64,000 bases of DNA from assembly GCF_000158095.2 (NCBI RefSeq), contig NZ_CM011002.1, forward strand, positions 4,311,203 through 4,375,202, read 5' to 3'. Below are positions 9,263 to 16,522 of this stretch, in pieces. How positions within the stretch are numbered: the first letter of the stretch is position 1; every line of letters starts with the position of its first letter. Source of the stretch: Roseibium alexandrii DFL-11. Its GTDB lineage: Bacteria; Pseudomonadota; Alphaproteobacteria; Rhizobiales; Stappiaceae. The notes below the pieces were generated by a model. That model had not been told where the DNA came from. It did no database searches and was given only the letters and a program-made list of their open reading frames with translations. A program made the translations under genes and the position numbers.

Positions 9263-11016
9263 GTAAGACTGCACCGCCCGTTGTCGATAACGATGCAAGT
9301 CCCTCCAAAAGCGGAATTGGAGAAACTGTATCCATCGCGTCCGGAGGGGCTCTGCTCAGCCGGATGAAGGCGATCGGCATTGACTACATTTTTGCAAATT
9401 CCGGAACCGACTTTCCGCCGGTGATTGAAGGTCTCGCCGAGGCTGATGCCAAGAACATCGATTTACCGGAAGCGATTGTCATCCCGCACGAAAGCGCGGC
9501 TATGGGCATGGCGCACGGTTATTACCTCGGCACCGGTAAAACGGCTGCGGTCATGGCACACACGAATGTGGGTCTCGCCAACTGCGCGATAGGCGCGATC
9601 AACGCATCGATCGAAAATATCCCGATGATGCTGTTTTCGGGAAGAACCCCAACAACAGAGCAGGGGCGGTTCGGATCGCGAACCGTTCCAATCGGCTGGG
9701 GACAGGAAATGCGCGATCAAACGGCTCTGGTTCGTGAAGCCTGCAAGTGGGACTATGAGCTGCGGTTTCCCGAACAGGCGGTCGAAACGGTTGACCGTGC
9801 AAAGGCGCTTGCCGAAACAACGCCGCGTGGTCCGGTCTATGTCAGTCTGCCGCGCGAAGTTCTGTGCGAGCCTTGCCCGATGGATCAATTGGCGGCGCCT
9901 GCCATCATGGTCGCACCGCAGCCCGGACTTGATCAGGTCGCTGTTGCTACGGCCGCAAAGTGGATCGCGGAAGCTGACAATCCAGTGATTTTCGCGCAGC
10001 GCGGAGCGGGTAGCGCAGACGGCTTTGCAGCTCTTGCCGATATGGCGGAGCGATGGGGTATCCCCGTTTGCCAGTATTGGGCCGTGCGGCTTGCGATGGA
10101 TCTTGATCACCCCATGGCTGCCGGCAATGACCCGTCCGATCTTTTAGAAGAAGCGGATGTTGTTCTGGTTATCGACAGTCTGGCTCCCTGGGCGCCGGAC
10201 AAACACAATCTGAAGCCCGGATGCAAAGTCATCCACCTTGGGCAGGATCCACTCTTCAGCAAAGTGCCGGTGCGAAATTTCCAGTGTGACCTGGCAATCG
10301 CAGCGGACGTCGAGCCTGGGCTTGTGGCTTTGAAAACCGCTTTGGATGAGCTCGAACTGTCCGTCCGTGCAGCGCCTAGACGGGCTCGATGGGCTGCGCG
10401 CAACAAAGCAAACAGAAAGGCGGTGCTCGCGTCCGCTGAAGCCGATGGAACGGGCGGCATCACCAAGAATTTGATCAGCTTGTGCCTTTCTCGCGTATTG
10501 GGAGATCGCAAGGCAACGGTGCTATCTGAACTTGGTTGTCCTCCAGCTCCAATGAGCTTAAACCATTGGCAGGCTTGGTATCAGGAACCTCATGCGGGAG
10601 GCCTCGGCTGGTGTTTTCCGGCAGCCCTCGGCATGAAACTCGGATCTCCCGACCGTACAATCGTGGCGACCATGGGGGACGGGTCGTACATGTTTTCCAA
10701 CCCGGTGGTTTGTCATCAGATTGCCGAAGCTCTCGACCTGCCGATCCTTGTGATCGTTTTGAACAATGCGGAATGGGGCGCAGTTCGCCAGTCTGTTCTG
10801 GATCACTATCCGGATGGTTACGCGGCCCGAAGCAACAGAATGCCGTTGACCCAACTGTCGCCGGTGCCGGATTTTACGCATGTCGCCAAGGCCAGCCGCG
10901 CCCATGCTGCTCGTGTCGAGCAGGCGGTAGATCTGGAGTCAGCTCTGAGAGATGCGCTCAAGCAAATCGAACAAAACAAAACCCTCGCATTTTTGGATGT
11001 TGTTGTGACGCGATAG
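9259..11016 (+). CDS. Thiamine-diphosphate-dependent enzyme of unknown substrate
   Basis: A 585-residue protein with the three domains of the acetolactate synthase / benzoylformate decarboxylase family. The Glu that activates thiamine is in IVIPHESAAMGMAHGYY near residue 76. The diphosphate/Mg motif runs from MGDGSYMFSNPVV to VIVLNN near residues 473-504. The stretch MAHTNVGLANCAIGA near residue 99 resembles the active-site HSAAGTGNAMGA of benzoylformate decarboxylase rather than acetolactate synthase, while the usual serine of NPGSN is threonine here (NSGTD). Overlap with pcaQ ties it to aromatic metabolism, for example decarboxylation of an aryl-2-oxo acid to an aldehyde. That role is inferred; acetolactate synthase-like annotation is the fallback. 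Confidence 0.75.
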   Translation: MSKTAPPVVDNDASPSKSGIGETVSIASGGALLSRMKAIGIDYIFANSGTDFPPVIEGLAEADAKNIDLPEAIVIPHESAAMGMAHGYYLGTGKTAAVMAHTNVGLANCAIGAINASIENIPMMLFSGRTPTTEQGRFGSRTVPIGWGQEMRDQTALVREACKWDYELRFPEQAVETVDRAKALAETTPRGPVYVSLPREVLCEPCPMDQLAAPAIMVAPQPGLDQVAVATAAKWIAEADNPVIFAQRGAGSADGFAALADMAERWGIPVCQYWAVRLAMDLDHPMAAGNDPSDLLEEADVVLVIDSLAPWAPDKHNLKPGCKVIHLGQDPLFSKVPVRNFQCDLAIAADVEPGLVALKTALDELELSVRAAPRRARWAARNKANRKAVLASAEADGTGGITKNLISLCLSRVLGDRKATVLSELGCPPAPMSLNHWQAWYQEPHAGGLGWCFPAALGMKLGSPDRTIVATMGDGSYMFSNPVVCHQIAEALDLPILVIVLNNAEWGAVRQSVLDHYPDGYAARSNRMPLTQLSPVPDFTHVAKASRAHAARVEQAVDLESALRDALKQIEQNKTLAFLDVVVTR

Positions 11017-11203
11017 ATTTGGCTTGAGTTGCTACTTGAAGTTGGATGGCTAAAACTGAATGTCGGTTCAGGTTTATGCGTTGTTTGAGTATCGGTGTCA
11101 GTAACCGAAATTATACGAATGATGTGAAATAACTTTACTTGAACAACTGCATAGTTAGGCCACTGGCATCAGTTCGCATGGCCGTTTCTGCAATGGGGAA
11201 GCC

Positions 11204-12025
11204 GTGCTGCACAAGATAATACGCGTGATGATCGCGGACGACAGCTCAATCGCTCGGGACATCGTTGCGGAAGGCATTCAGGCCCATCGTGGTGAACGCT
11301 ATATCGAGATTGAGCAAGCGTCGAATGGCCGGGCCGCCCTCGAGATACTTCAAGCGAAACGCATCGACGTCGCCTTCGTCGACATTCACATGCCGGGCCT
11401 GAACGGTCCGGAAGTCGTTTCGGCAATGCGCGATACCCAGTCGAATGACTGTTTGACCGTGGCGATGTCGAGTAGTCTGGATGACAAGGCTGAATCAGTG
11501 CTGAAGCGCTTTGGCGCCTATCATTTCCTTCAGAAACCCTTTGGTCCCGCGGAAATCTCCGAGATAATTGCCACCTATCGCATGATGACCCGGTCCTACC
11601 CGATCCTGGTTGTCGACGATTCTGGAACAATGCGGAAATTGACCCGAAAGGTCTTGGAGAGTAGCCGCTTCGAGTTTGAAATTTCTGACGCAGACAGTGC
11701 CGATGCAGCGTTGAAAGCGCTTTCTCGCGGTAAGTTCGAATTGGTCCTGACCGATTTTCACATGCCGGGTATAGACGGCCTGGAGCTGGCCGGCTCCATT
11801 CGGGATTTGTCCAGCAAGGTTGGCATCTACATGATGTCGACCAACGATACGACGTACCTCGAACGATCTGCCGCCTTTGTCGGGATCTCCGGTTTTTTGA
11901 AAAAGCCCTTCAACGCGGCTGATATCGATATGCTGATGCACGACTATCTGGAAATCGACAAGCCGAAATTCGGCAAGGTCAGAGACGTGTTCAGTTTCAT
12001 TGAGCGGGAACGCAAGGCGTCCTGA
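11204..12025 (+). CDS. Response regulator with two receiver domains, no output domain
   Basis: A 273-residue protein of two CheY-like receiver domains. Domain 1 (about 5-125) has the acid pair in VMIADDSS, the phospho-acceptor in VAFVDIHMPG and the lysine of LQKPFG. Domain 2 (about 130-250) has LVVDDSG, LVLTDFHMPG and FLKKPF. Both therefore keep all phosphorylation residues. The start is GTG at 11204, preceded by GGGGAAG; the upstream ATGs are in another frame. No histidine kinase or output domain is nearby, so it probably serves a remote signalling chain such as chemotaxis or a phosphorelay. The 187 bases before it show nothing recognisable. Confidence 0.85.
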   Translation: MLHKIIRVMIADDSSIARDIVAEGIQAHRGERYIEIEQASNGRAALEILQAKRIDVAFVDIHMPGLNGPEVVSAMRDTQSNDCLTVAMSSSLDDKAESVLKRFGAYHFLQKPFGPAEISEIIATYRMMTRSYPILVVDDSGTMRKLTRKVLESSRFEFEISDADSADAALKALSRGKFELVLTDFHMPGIDGLELAGSIRDLSSKVGIYMMSTNDTTYLERSAAFVGISGFLKKPFNAADIDMLMHDYLEIDKPKFGKVRDVFSFIERERKAS

Positions 12026-12062
12026 AGAAACAAAGCCACGGATCTGCGCCTAGATGACTTGT

Positions 12063-12095
12063 AATGCCGGGATTAAATCAAATTTTCCCGGTATT
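12063..12095 (+). terminator. Possible terminator after the two-receiver gene
   Basis: AATGCCGGGA at 12063-12072 and TCCCGGTATT at 12086-12095 can form a 10-pair stem (one G-T pair) around a 13-base AT-rich loop, 38 bases after the stop. A long T-run does not follow directly, so efficiency is uncertain. Confidence 0.4.
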
Positions 12096-12230
12096 ATTTG
12101 CCGTTTTCCTACAATCATTTTGGATAGTGCTGTGTCTGTCTTGATTACGGGCGGTCAAGTTGATTCAATGAAAGAATCAGAACTTTAGCGGATGTGTAGC
12201 GATTTCGCCCCGATACCTAAGGAGCGCGGC

Positions 12231-13046
12231 GTGGGCAAAACAGCACGGCTTGAATATCTCCGGCGCATACTACCCTTAGGCTTGGCGGTGCTCGGCATTG
12301 CGGGTTGGTTTTACTTTATGACGCTGCTCAGCAGCATCATGTGCCTGGTGGCTGCGGCTGCGATCTATCTTGCGCCGCCCCGGCCACAGCCGGCATCCGG
12401 AGCGATCCGGCCAGTGTCCCGCCCATCTGTCCTAACACTGGACCTGATTGGTTTTGGGTTTGGATTGTTCTTTCTGCCGCTCGCGGTTCTTGGTCTCGCA
12501 TCGGCAACGGGTGCCTTGGCAGCATTGGCTCTGATTTGCTTGCTCCCGGCCAGTTTATCTCTCGTTTTCTTCACGGTTGCGGTTCGCCAGGAAACGTCTT
12601 GGGTGCGTTTTTTCGGAAATGGTTTTGAGTTCACGCAATTCGGTTTGCGTGTGCGTGTGCCCTATACCGATCTTGAAAAGGTCAGCGTAAAGCTGTGGCA
12701 TGCATCGGGTGCCGTGGCCTGGTTCCAGTCGACGATTGGCTCCAGCGGGCGAAAAAAAGCCGTGCTCCTGAACGGTGAAGAAACAACCAAAACCCTGGTC
12801 TTCCGCCGCAACGACGGGTCCACATTTACGATCTCATCCGAGCTCATTCCGGACCTTCAACGTGTCCTGATTGGTATGGATCGTGCTGAAGTGGATTTGC
12901 CGGAGGGCATTAGCGAGTGGCAACGCAAGAAGATCCGGAGGCGGCGGGAAAAAATGTACCGCGTTGAGGAGCCTGCTCCGAAATCAGAGCAACTTGATGT
13001 CGCCCGGATTGCAGCCTTGATCGAGCACGCCCGCCGGAACGCATAG
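12231..13046 (+). CDS. Membrane protein with cytoplasmic PH-like part, unknown function
   Basis: I chose the GTG at 12231 because AAGGAG lies 6 bases upstream; the ATG at 12192 has no such site. The 271-residue product has hydrophobic segments near residues 12-48 (probably a hairpin) and 72-118. A soluble domain of about 90 residues follows (WVRFFGNGFEFTQFGLRVRVPYTDLEKV onwards) that reads like a bacterial PH-type fold: alternating beta strands and a 'pYtdLekV' turn. The tail is rich in Arg/Lys/Glu (KKIRRRREKM). I do not recognise a named family. It converges on liuC, with stops only 11 bases apart. Confidence 0.6.
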   Translation: MGKTARLEYLRRILPLGLAVLGIAGWFYFMTLLSSIMCLVAAAAIYLAPPRPQPASGAIRPVSRPSVLTLDLIGFGFGLFFLPLAVLGLASATGALAALALICLLPASLSLVFFTVAVRQETSWVRFFGNGFEFTQFGLRVRVPYTDLEKVSVKLWHASGAVAWFQSTIGSSGRKKAVLLNGEETTKTLVFRRNDGSTFTISSELIPDLQRVLIGMDRAEVDLPEGISEWQRKKIRRRREKMYRVEEPAPKSEQLDVARIAALIEHARRNA

Positions 13047-13057
13047 GCTCTTGATCC

Positions 13058-13843
13058 TCAGTGCGTCCAGGCCGGTTTTCTCTTTTCAAAAAACGCTGAT
13101 GTGCCTTCATTGGCTTCCGGCGTTTCCCATGTGTCCGCAAGTCTTCGGATCGTATCGTCGATGACCGTATCGGTGATAACCGGGCCAAGAGACCGGGCAA
13201 GAGCCTTGGAGGCGGCAACAGCAGCGGGAGCCGCGCTCAAATAAGGTTTGATTTCCTTTTCAATCGCCGCATCAAGGTCATCGGCGCTCACCACCTTGGC
13301 GGCGAGATCAAGATCCCGGGCTTCTTCCGCACCGAAAATGCGCGCGGACATGAACACCCGGCGCGCCTTGCCTTCACCCATCCGGGCCAGGACGTAGGGG
13401 CTGATTGTTGCCGGTATCAGGCCAAGCCGAACCTCGGTCAGGCCGAACTTCGCGGTGTCGACGGCAACCACAGTGTCGCAGACGCTCATCATGCCGATAC
13501 CGCCACCGAAGGCCTGGCCCTGCACGCGCCCAATCACAGGTTTTGGCAGTTCATTCAGTGCCTTCAGCATCATGGCGAGCTTGCGGGCTTCTGCCATGCG
13601 TGTGTCGCGGTCGGCCGCCATCTGCTCGCGCATCCAGGCGAGATCGCCTCCGGCGCAAAAACTTTCTCCTGCGCCTGTCAGGACAACAACACGAACCGAG
13701 CCATCAGACCCGAGTTGGTCTGCCGCTGCAGTGAGCTCATCGATCATCCTGGCCGATAGGGAATTGTGCTTTTCCGGACGGTTCAGGGTCAGCGTGGCAA
13801 CGCCGCGGTCATCCGTTTCAATCGAGATCGTCTCAAAACTCAT
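13058..13843 (-). CDS. liuC: Methylglutaconyl-CoA hydratase / enoyl-CoA hydratase
   Basis: A 261-residue crotonase-fold enzyme. The oxyanion-hole glycines are in ESFCAGGDLAWMREQMAAD near residue 65 and GQAFGGGIGMMSVCDTVVA near residue 108. The 'GGDLAWM' form is characteristic of methylglutaconyl-CoA hydratases of leucine breakdown, which make HMG-CoA. It is the last gene of the leucine operon and its ATG overlaps the liuE stop (ATGA). The operon position supports the substrate; on sequence alone other short-chain enoyl-CoAs remain possible. Confidence 0.9.
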   Translation of the reverse strand: MSFETISIETDDRGVATLTLNRPEKHNSLSARMIDELTAAADQLGSDGSVRVVVLTGAGESFCAGGDLAWMREQMAADRDTRMAEARKLAMMLKALNELPKPVIGRVQGQAFGGGIGMMSVCDTVVAVDTAKFGLTEVRLGLIPATISPYVLARMGEGKARRVFMSARIFGAEEARDLDLAAKVVSADDLDAAIEKEIKPYLSAAPAAVAASKALARSLGPVITDTVIDDTIRRLADTWETPEANEGTSAFFEKRKPAWTH

Positions 13844-14700
13844 GCGGTGTCACTCCGGAGGGATTTTGCGAATTCGGCAAGCTCGGCCAGTTTCTCAAGT
13901 CTCAGCCCGGTCTCAAAACCGCGGCGCTGCATCAGCTCTGCAACGGCTTCTGTTGCAACGTTGCCCTTGGCGCCGGGGGCATAGGGGCAGCCGCCCAGCC
14001 CGCCAATGGTGCTGTCGAACGTGCGCAGGCCCTTGTCGAGGCTGACCTCGATGTTCTCCAGCGCCCGGCCCTTGGTATCGTGATAATGCCCGGCCACCTT
14101 TTCAGCTGGCACCACGGCGAGAACGGCATCGAGCATGCGGCCAATGGTTTCGGGCGTGGCAGCACCGATCGTGTCCCCAAGAGAAATCTCATAGCAGCCA
14201 AGCTCGTATAGGATCTTTGCGACTTCGGCGACCTTTTCGGGCGGCGTTGGGCCGTCATAAGGGCAGTCGGTGACGCAGGAAACATAGCCGCGCACCGGCA
14301 TTTCATCATAACGGGCTTTTTCGAGCAGCGGCTTGAAACGTTCGATGCTTTCTGCGACCGAGCAGTTGATGTTCTTATTCGAAAAGCCCTCAGATGCGGA
14401 GCCGAAGATGGCCACCTCATCAGCGGAGACCTTCAGGGCGGCAGTGTAGCCTTTTACATTTGGTGTCAGGACCGAATAGACAACAGCCGGATGGCGGTGG
14501 ATGCCTTCCATGACCTCTTGCGCATCGGCCATTTGCGGCACCCATTTGGGGCTGACAAAGCTGGTGACTTCGATCTTGCGGAAGCCGCATTCGGAGAGAC
14601 GGTCGACAAGCGCGATCTTGTCTTCCGTCGGGACAAACCGTTTTTCGTTTTGAAGCCCGTCGCGCGGACCCATTTCGAAGATGGTGACAAACTCGGACAT
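13840..14700 (-). CDS. liuE: Hydroxymethylglutaryl-CoA lyase
   Basis: A 286-residue TIM-barrel lyase that cuts HMG-CoA into acetoacetate and acetyl-CoA, the last step of leucine breakdown. Key text: EMGPRDGLQNEK at the N-terminus (metal and CoA site), SLGDTIGAATPE near residue 183, and the conserved cysteine loop GLGGCPYAPGAKGNVATE near residue 245. It ends four bases into liuC. Upstream lies a pair of palindromic repeats separating it from the acyl-CoA synthetase gene. Confidence 0.95.
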   Translation of the reverse strand: MSEFVTIFEMGPRDGLQNEKRFVPTEDKIALVDRLSECGFRKIEVTSFVSPKWVPQMADAQEVMEGIHRHPAVVYSVLTPNVKGYTAALKVSADEVAIFGSASEGFSNKNINCSVAESIERFKPLLEKARYDEMPVRGYVSCVTDCPYDGPTPPEKVAEVAKILYELGCYEISLGDTIGAATPETIGRMLDAVLAVVPAEKVAGHYHDTKGRALENIEVSLDKGLRTFDSTIGGLGGCPYAPGAKGNVATEAVAELMQRRGFETGLRLEKLAELAEFAKSLRSDTA

Positions 14701-14754
14701 GGTGTGGTGTTTAACCTGCGTTTCAGTAGCTCAAAACTTATCATTCAATCCTTC

Positions 14755-14777
14755 ATTGCCGGGTTTGACCCGGCAAT
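14755..14777. repeat. REP-like palindrome, first copy
   Basis: ATTGCCGGG - TTTGA - CCCGGCAAT is a perfect 9-base inverted repeat. With the second palindrome at 14829-14851 it makes a spaced pair in the gap between two operon genes. It resembles the 'GCCCGGGTTTGACCCGGGC' extragenic palindromes common in Hyphomicrobiales genomes. It could form a strong hairpin in the polycistronic mRNA. Confidence 0.7.
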
Positions 14778-14828
14778 CCATGCGGTAACCCCGGCGCAGC
14801 AGAAGTGTGCGGATGGGAAACGGAATGG

Positions 14829-14851
14829 ATGCCCGGATCAAGCCCGGGCAT
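14829..14851. repeat. REP-like palindrome, second copy, opposite orientation
   Basis: ATGCCCGG - ATCAAGC - CCGGGCAT forms an 8-base inverted repeat, the reverse-oriented relative of the element at 14755. The flanks CAATCCATG (near 14774) and GAATGGATG (near 14823) also pair, so the two palindromes and the 51 bases between them may be one bipartite mobile repeat (BIME/REPIN-like). Confidence 0.65.
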
Positions 14852-14875
14852 GACGGTGGAGGGATCTGCTCCCCG

Positions 14876-16522
14876 TCATAGTGTTCCGGTGTCATCAGTT
14901 TCAACCGCGCGGGCGCGGAGCTCACGCCTGATGACCTTGCCGGTTGTGGTCATCGGCAAAGCATCAACGAACTCGATTTCACGCGGATATTCATGGGCGG
15001 CAAGCCGGATCTTGACGAAGTCGGCGATCTCCTTGGCCAACGAATCGGACGGTTCGACATCCTGTTTAAGGATAATGTAGGCCTTGACGATCTCGGTGCG
15101 CTGGGCATCTGGTTTGCCGATGACACCGGCCATTGCAACGGCGGGATGTTTGATCAAGCAGTCTTCGATCTCGCCGGGTCCGATCCGGTAGCCGGATGAA
15201 GTGATGACATCATCGTCCCGGCCTACGAAACGGATCCAGCCGTCCTCATCCATCTCGCCAGTGTCGCCCGTGAGCAACCAGTCACCGGCGAATTTCTTCT
15301 GCGTGGCGGCCTCGTTGTTCCAGTACTTCAGGAACATAACTGGGTCGGGCCGTTTGACGGCGATATTGCCGAATGTGCGGGAGGGCAGAACCTCACCGGC
15401 GTCATTGACGATGGCCAGCTCATGACCCGGAACAGCCTTGCCCATGATGCCGGGATGTGCGTCCATAATTTCAGAGCAGCTCGAGACGATCATGTTGCAT
15501 TCGGTCTGGCCATAGAACTCGTTGATTGTCCGGCCGAAGGTTTTTCGGCCCCAGTCAATAAGCTCAGCACCGAGGGTTTCTCCGCCGGAGGCAACGGTGC
15601 GCAAATTCAGCTGCCAGCGGTCTTCCGGGGCGTCCAGCTGGCGCATCATTTTCAGCGCCGTTGGGGGAATAAAGGCGTTTCGGATGGTGTGGTCCTGAAG
15701 CAGCTGGAAGGCCGCCTCTGCGGTGAACTTCTTGAAACGGCAAGCGACCACCGGGACACCGAGATAAAGCGCCGGCATCAGCACGTCCAGCAGGCCGCCA
15801 ATCCAGGCCCAGTCTGCAGGTGTCCAGATGCGGTCCTCTGGCTGACCCAGAAAGTCATGGCTCATCTCAACCCCGGGAAGGTGTCCGAGCAAAACTCGGT
15901 GCCCGTGGAGTGCGCCCTTTGGCTGCCCGGTCGTGCCGGAGGTGTAAATGATGATGGCTGGGTCATCCGGGCGCGTATCGACGGGTTTGAAGGTCTCTTC
16001 GTGACCTTCCATTGCGGCCCAAAGATCATCAGCGCCATGGTGCGCGCCATCTGCGCAAAAGACGGTTGTCAGTTCGGGCAAGCTGCCGTGGATTTTTTCA
16101 AGCTTCGCCGCGCCACTTTCGTCCGTAATGACGGCCTTGGCACCAGAATCCTTGAGCCGGTATTCCAGGGCTTCTTCGCCGAACAGTACGAACAGCGGGA
16201 TGGATATCCCGCCGAGTTTCAGCGCTGCGATATGAGCAAAAGCAGTTTCCGGGCGCTGCGGCATCAGGACGCCGATCCGGTCGCCCTGCTGAATGCCCCG
16301 GCTCTTCAGGAGGTTGGCCAGCTGATTGGAAAGCCGCTTCAACGCGCCATAGGAATAGCTGTGAGCGGGTTGGCCTTCTTCGGCATAGACCAGAGCTTCG
16401 CGGCGTGGTTCCTTGTCGGCCCAGGCGTCACAAATCGCGACTCCAATGTTGAACCGTTCCGGGATCTGCCAGGAAAACCTCTCGGTCAGCTCCTTGTAGG
16501 TTTTTGCCTCAGGCAGCAGCAT
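14876..16522 (-). CDS. AMP-forming acyl-CoA synthetase in the leucine operon
   Basis: A 548-residue ANL-superfamily ligase. It shows the phosphate loop IIIYTSGTTGQPKGALHGH near residue 190, the acyl-adenylate motif INEFYGQTECN near residue 345, LTGDTGEMDEDGWIRFVGRDDDV near residue 425 and the catalytic lysine in MTTTGKVIRRELRARA near residue 525. It resembles medium-chain and acetyl-CoA synthetases. Its start overlaps the liuD stop by 14 bases. Likely substrates from context are isovalerate, another branched acid, or acetoacetate made by LiuE; none can be fixed from sequence. Confidence 0.85.
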   Translation of the reverse strand: MLLPEAKTYKELTERFSWQIPERFNIGVAICDAWADKEPRREALVYAEEGQPAHSYSYGALKRLSNQLANLLKSRGIQQGDRIGVLMPQRPETAFAHIAALKLGGISIPLFVLFGEEALEYRLKDSGAKAVITDESGAAKLEKIHGSLPELTTVFCADGAHHGADDLWAAMEGHEETFKPVDTRPDDPAIIIYTSGTTGQPKGALHGHRVLLGHLPGVEMSHDFLGQPEDRIWTPADWAWIGGLLDVLMPALYLGVPVVACRFKKFTAEAAFQLLQDHTIRNAFIPPTALKMMRQLDAPEDRWQLNLRTVASGGETLGAELIDWGRKTFGRTINEFYGQTECNMIVSSCSEIMDAHPGIMGKAVPGHELAIVNDAGEVLPSRTFGNIAVKRPDPVMFLKYWNNEAATQKKFAGDWLLTGDTGEMDEDGWIRFVGRDDDVITSSGYRIGPGEIEDCLIKHPAVAMAGVIGKPDAQRTEIVKAYIILKQDVEPSDSLAKEIADFVKIRLAAHEYPREIEFVDALPMTTTGKVIRRELRARAVETDDTGTL

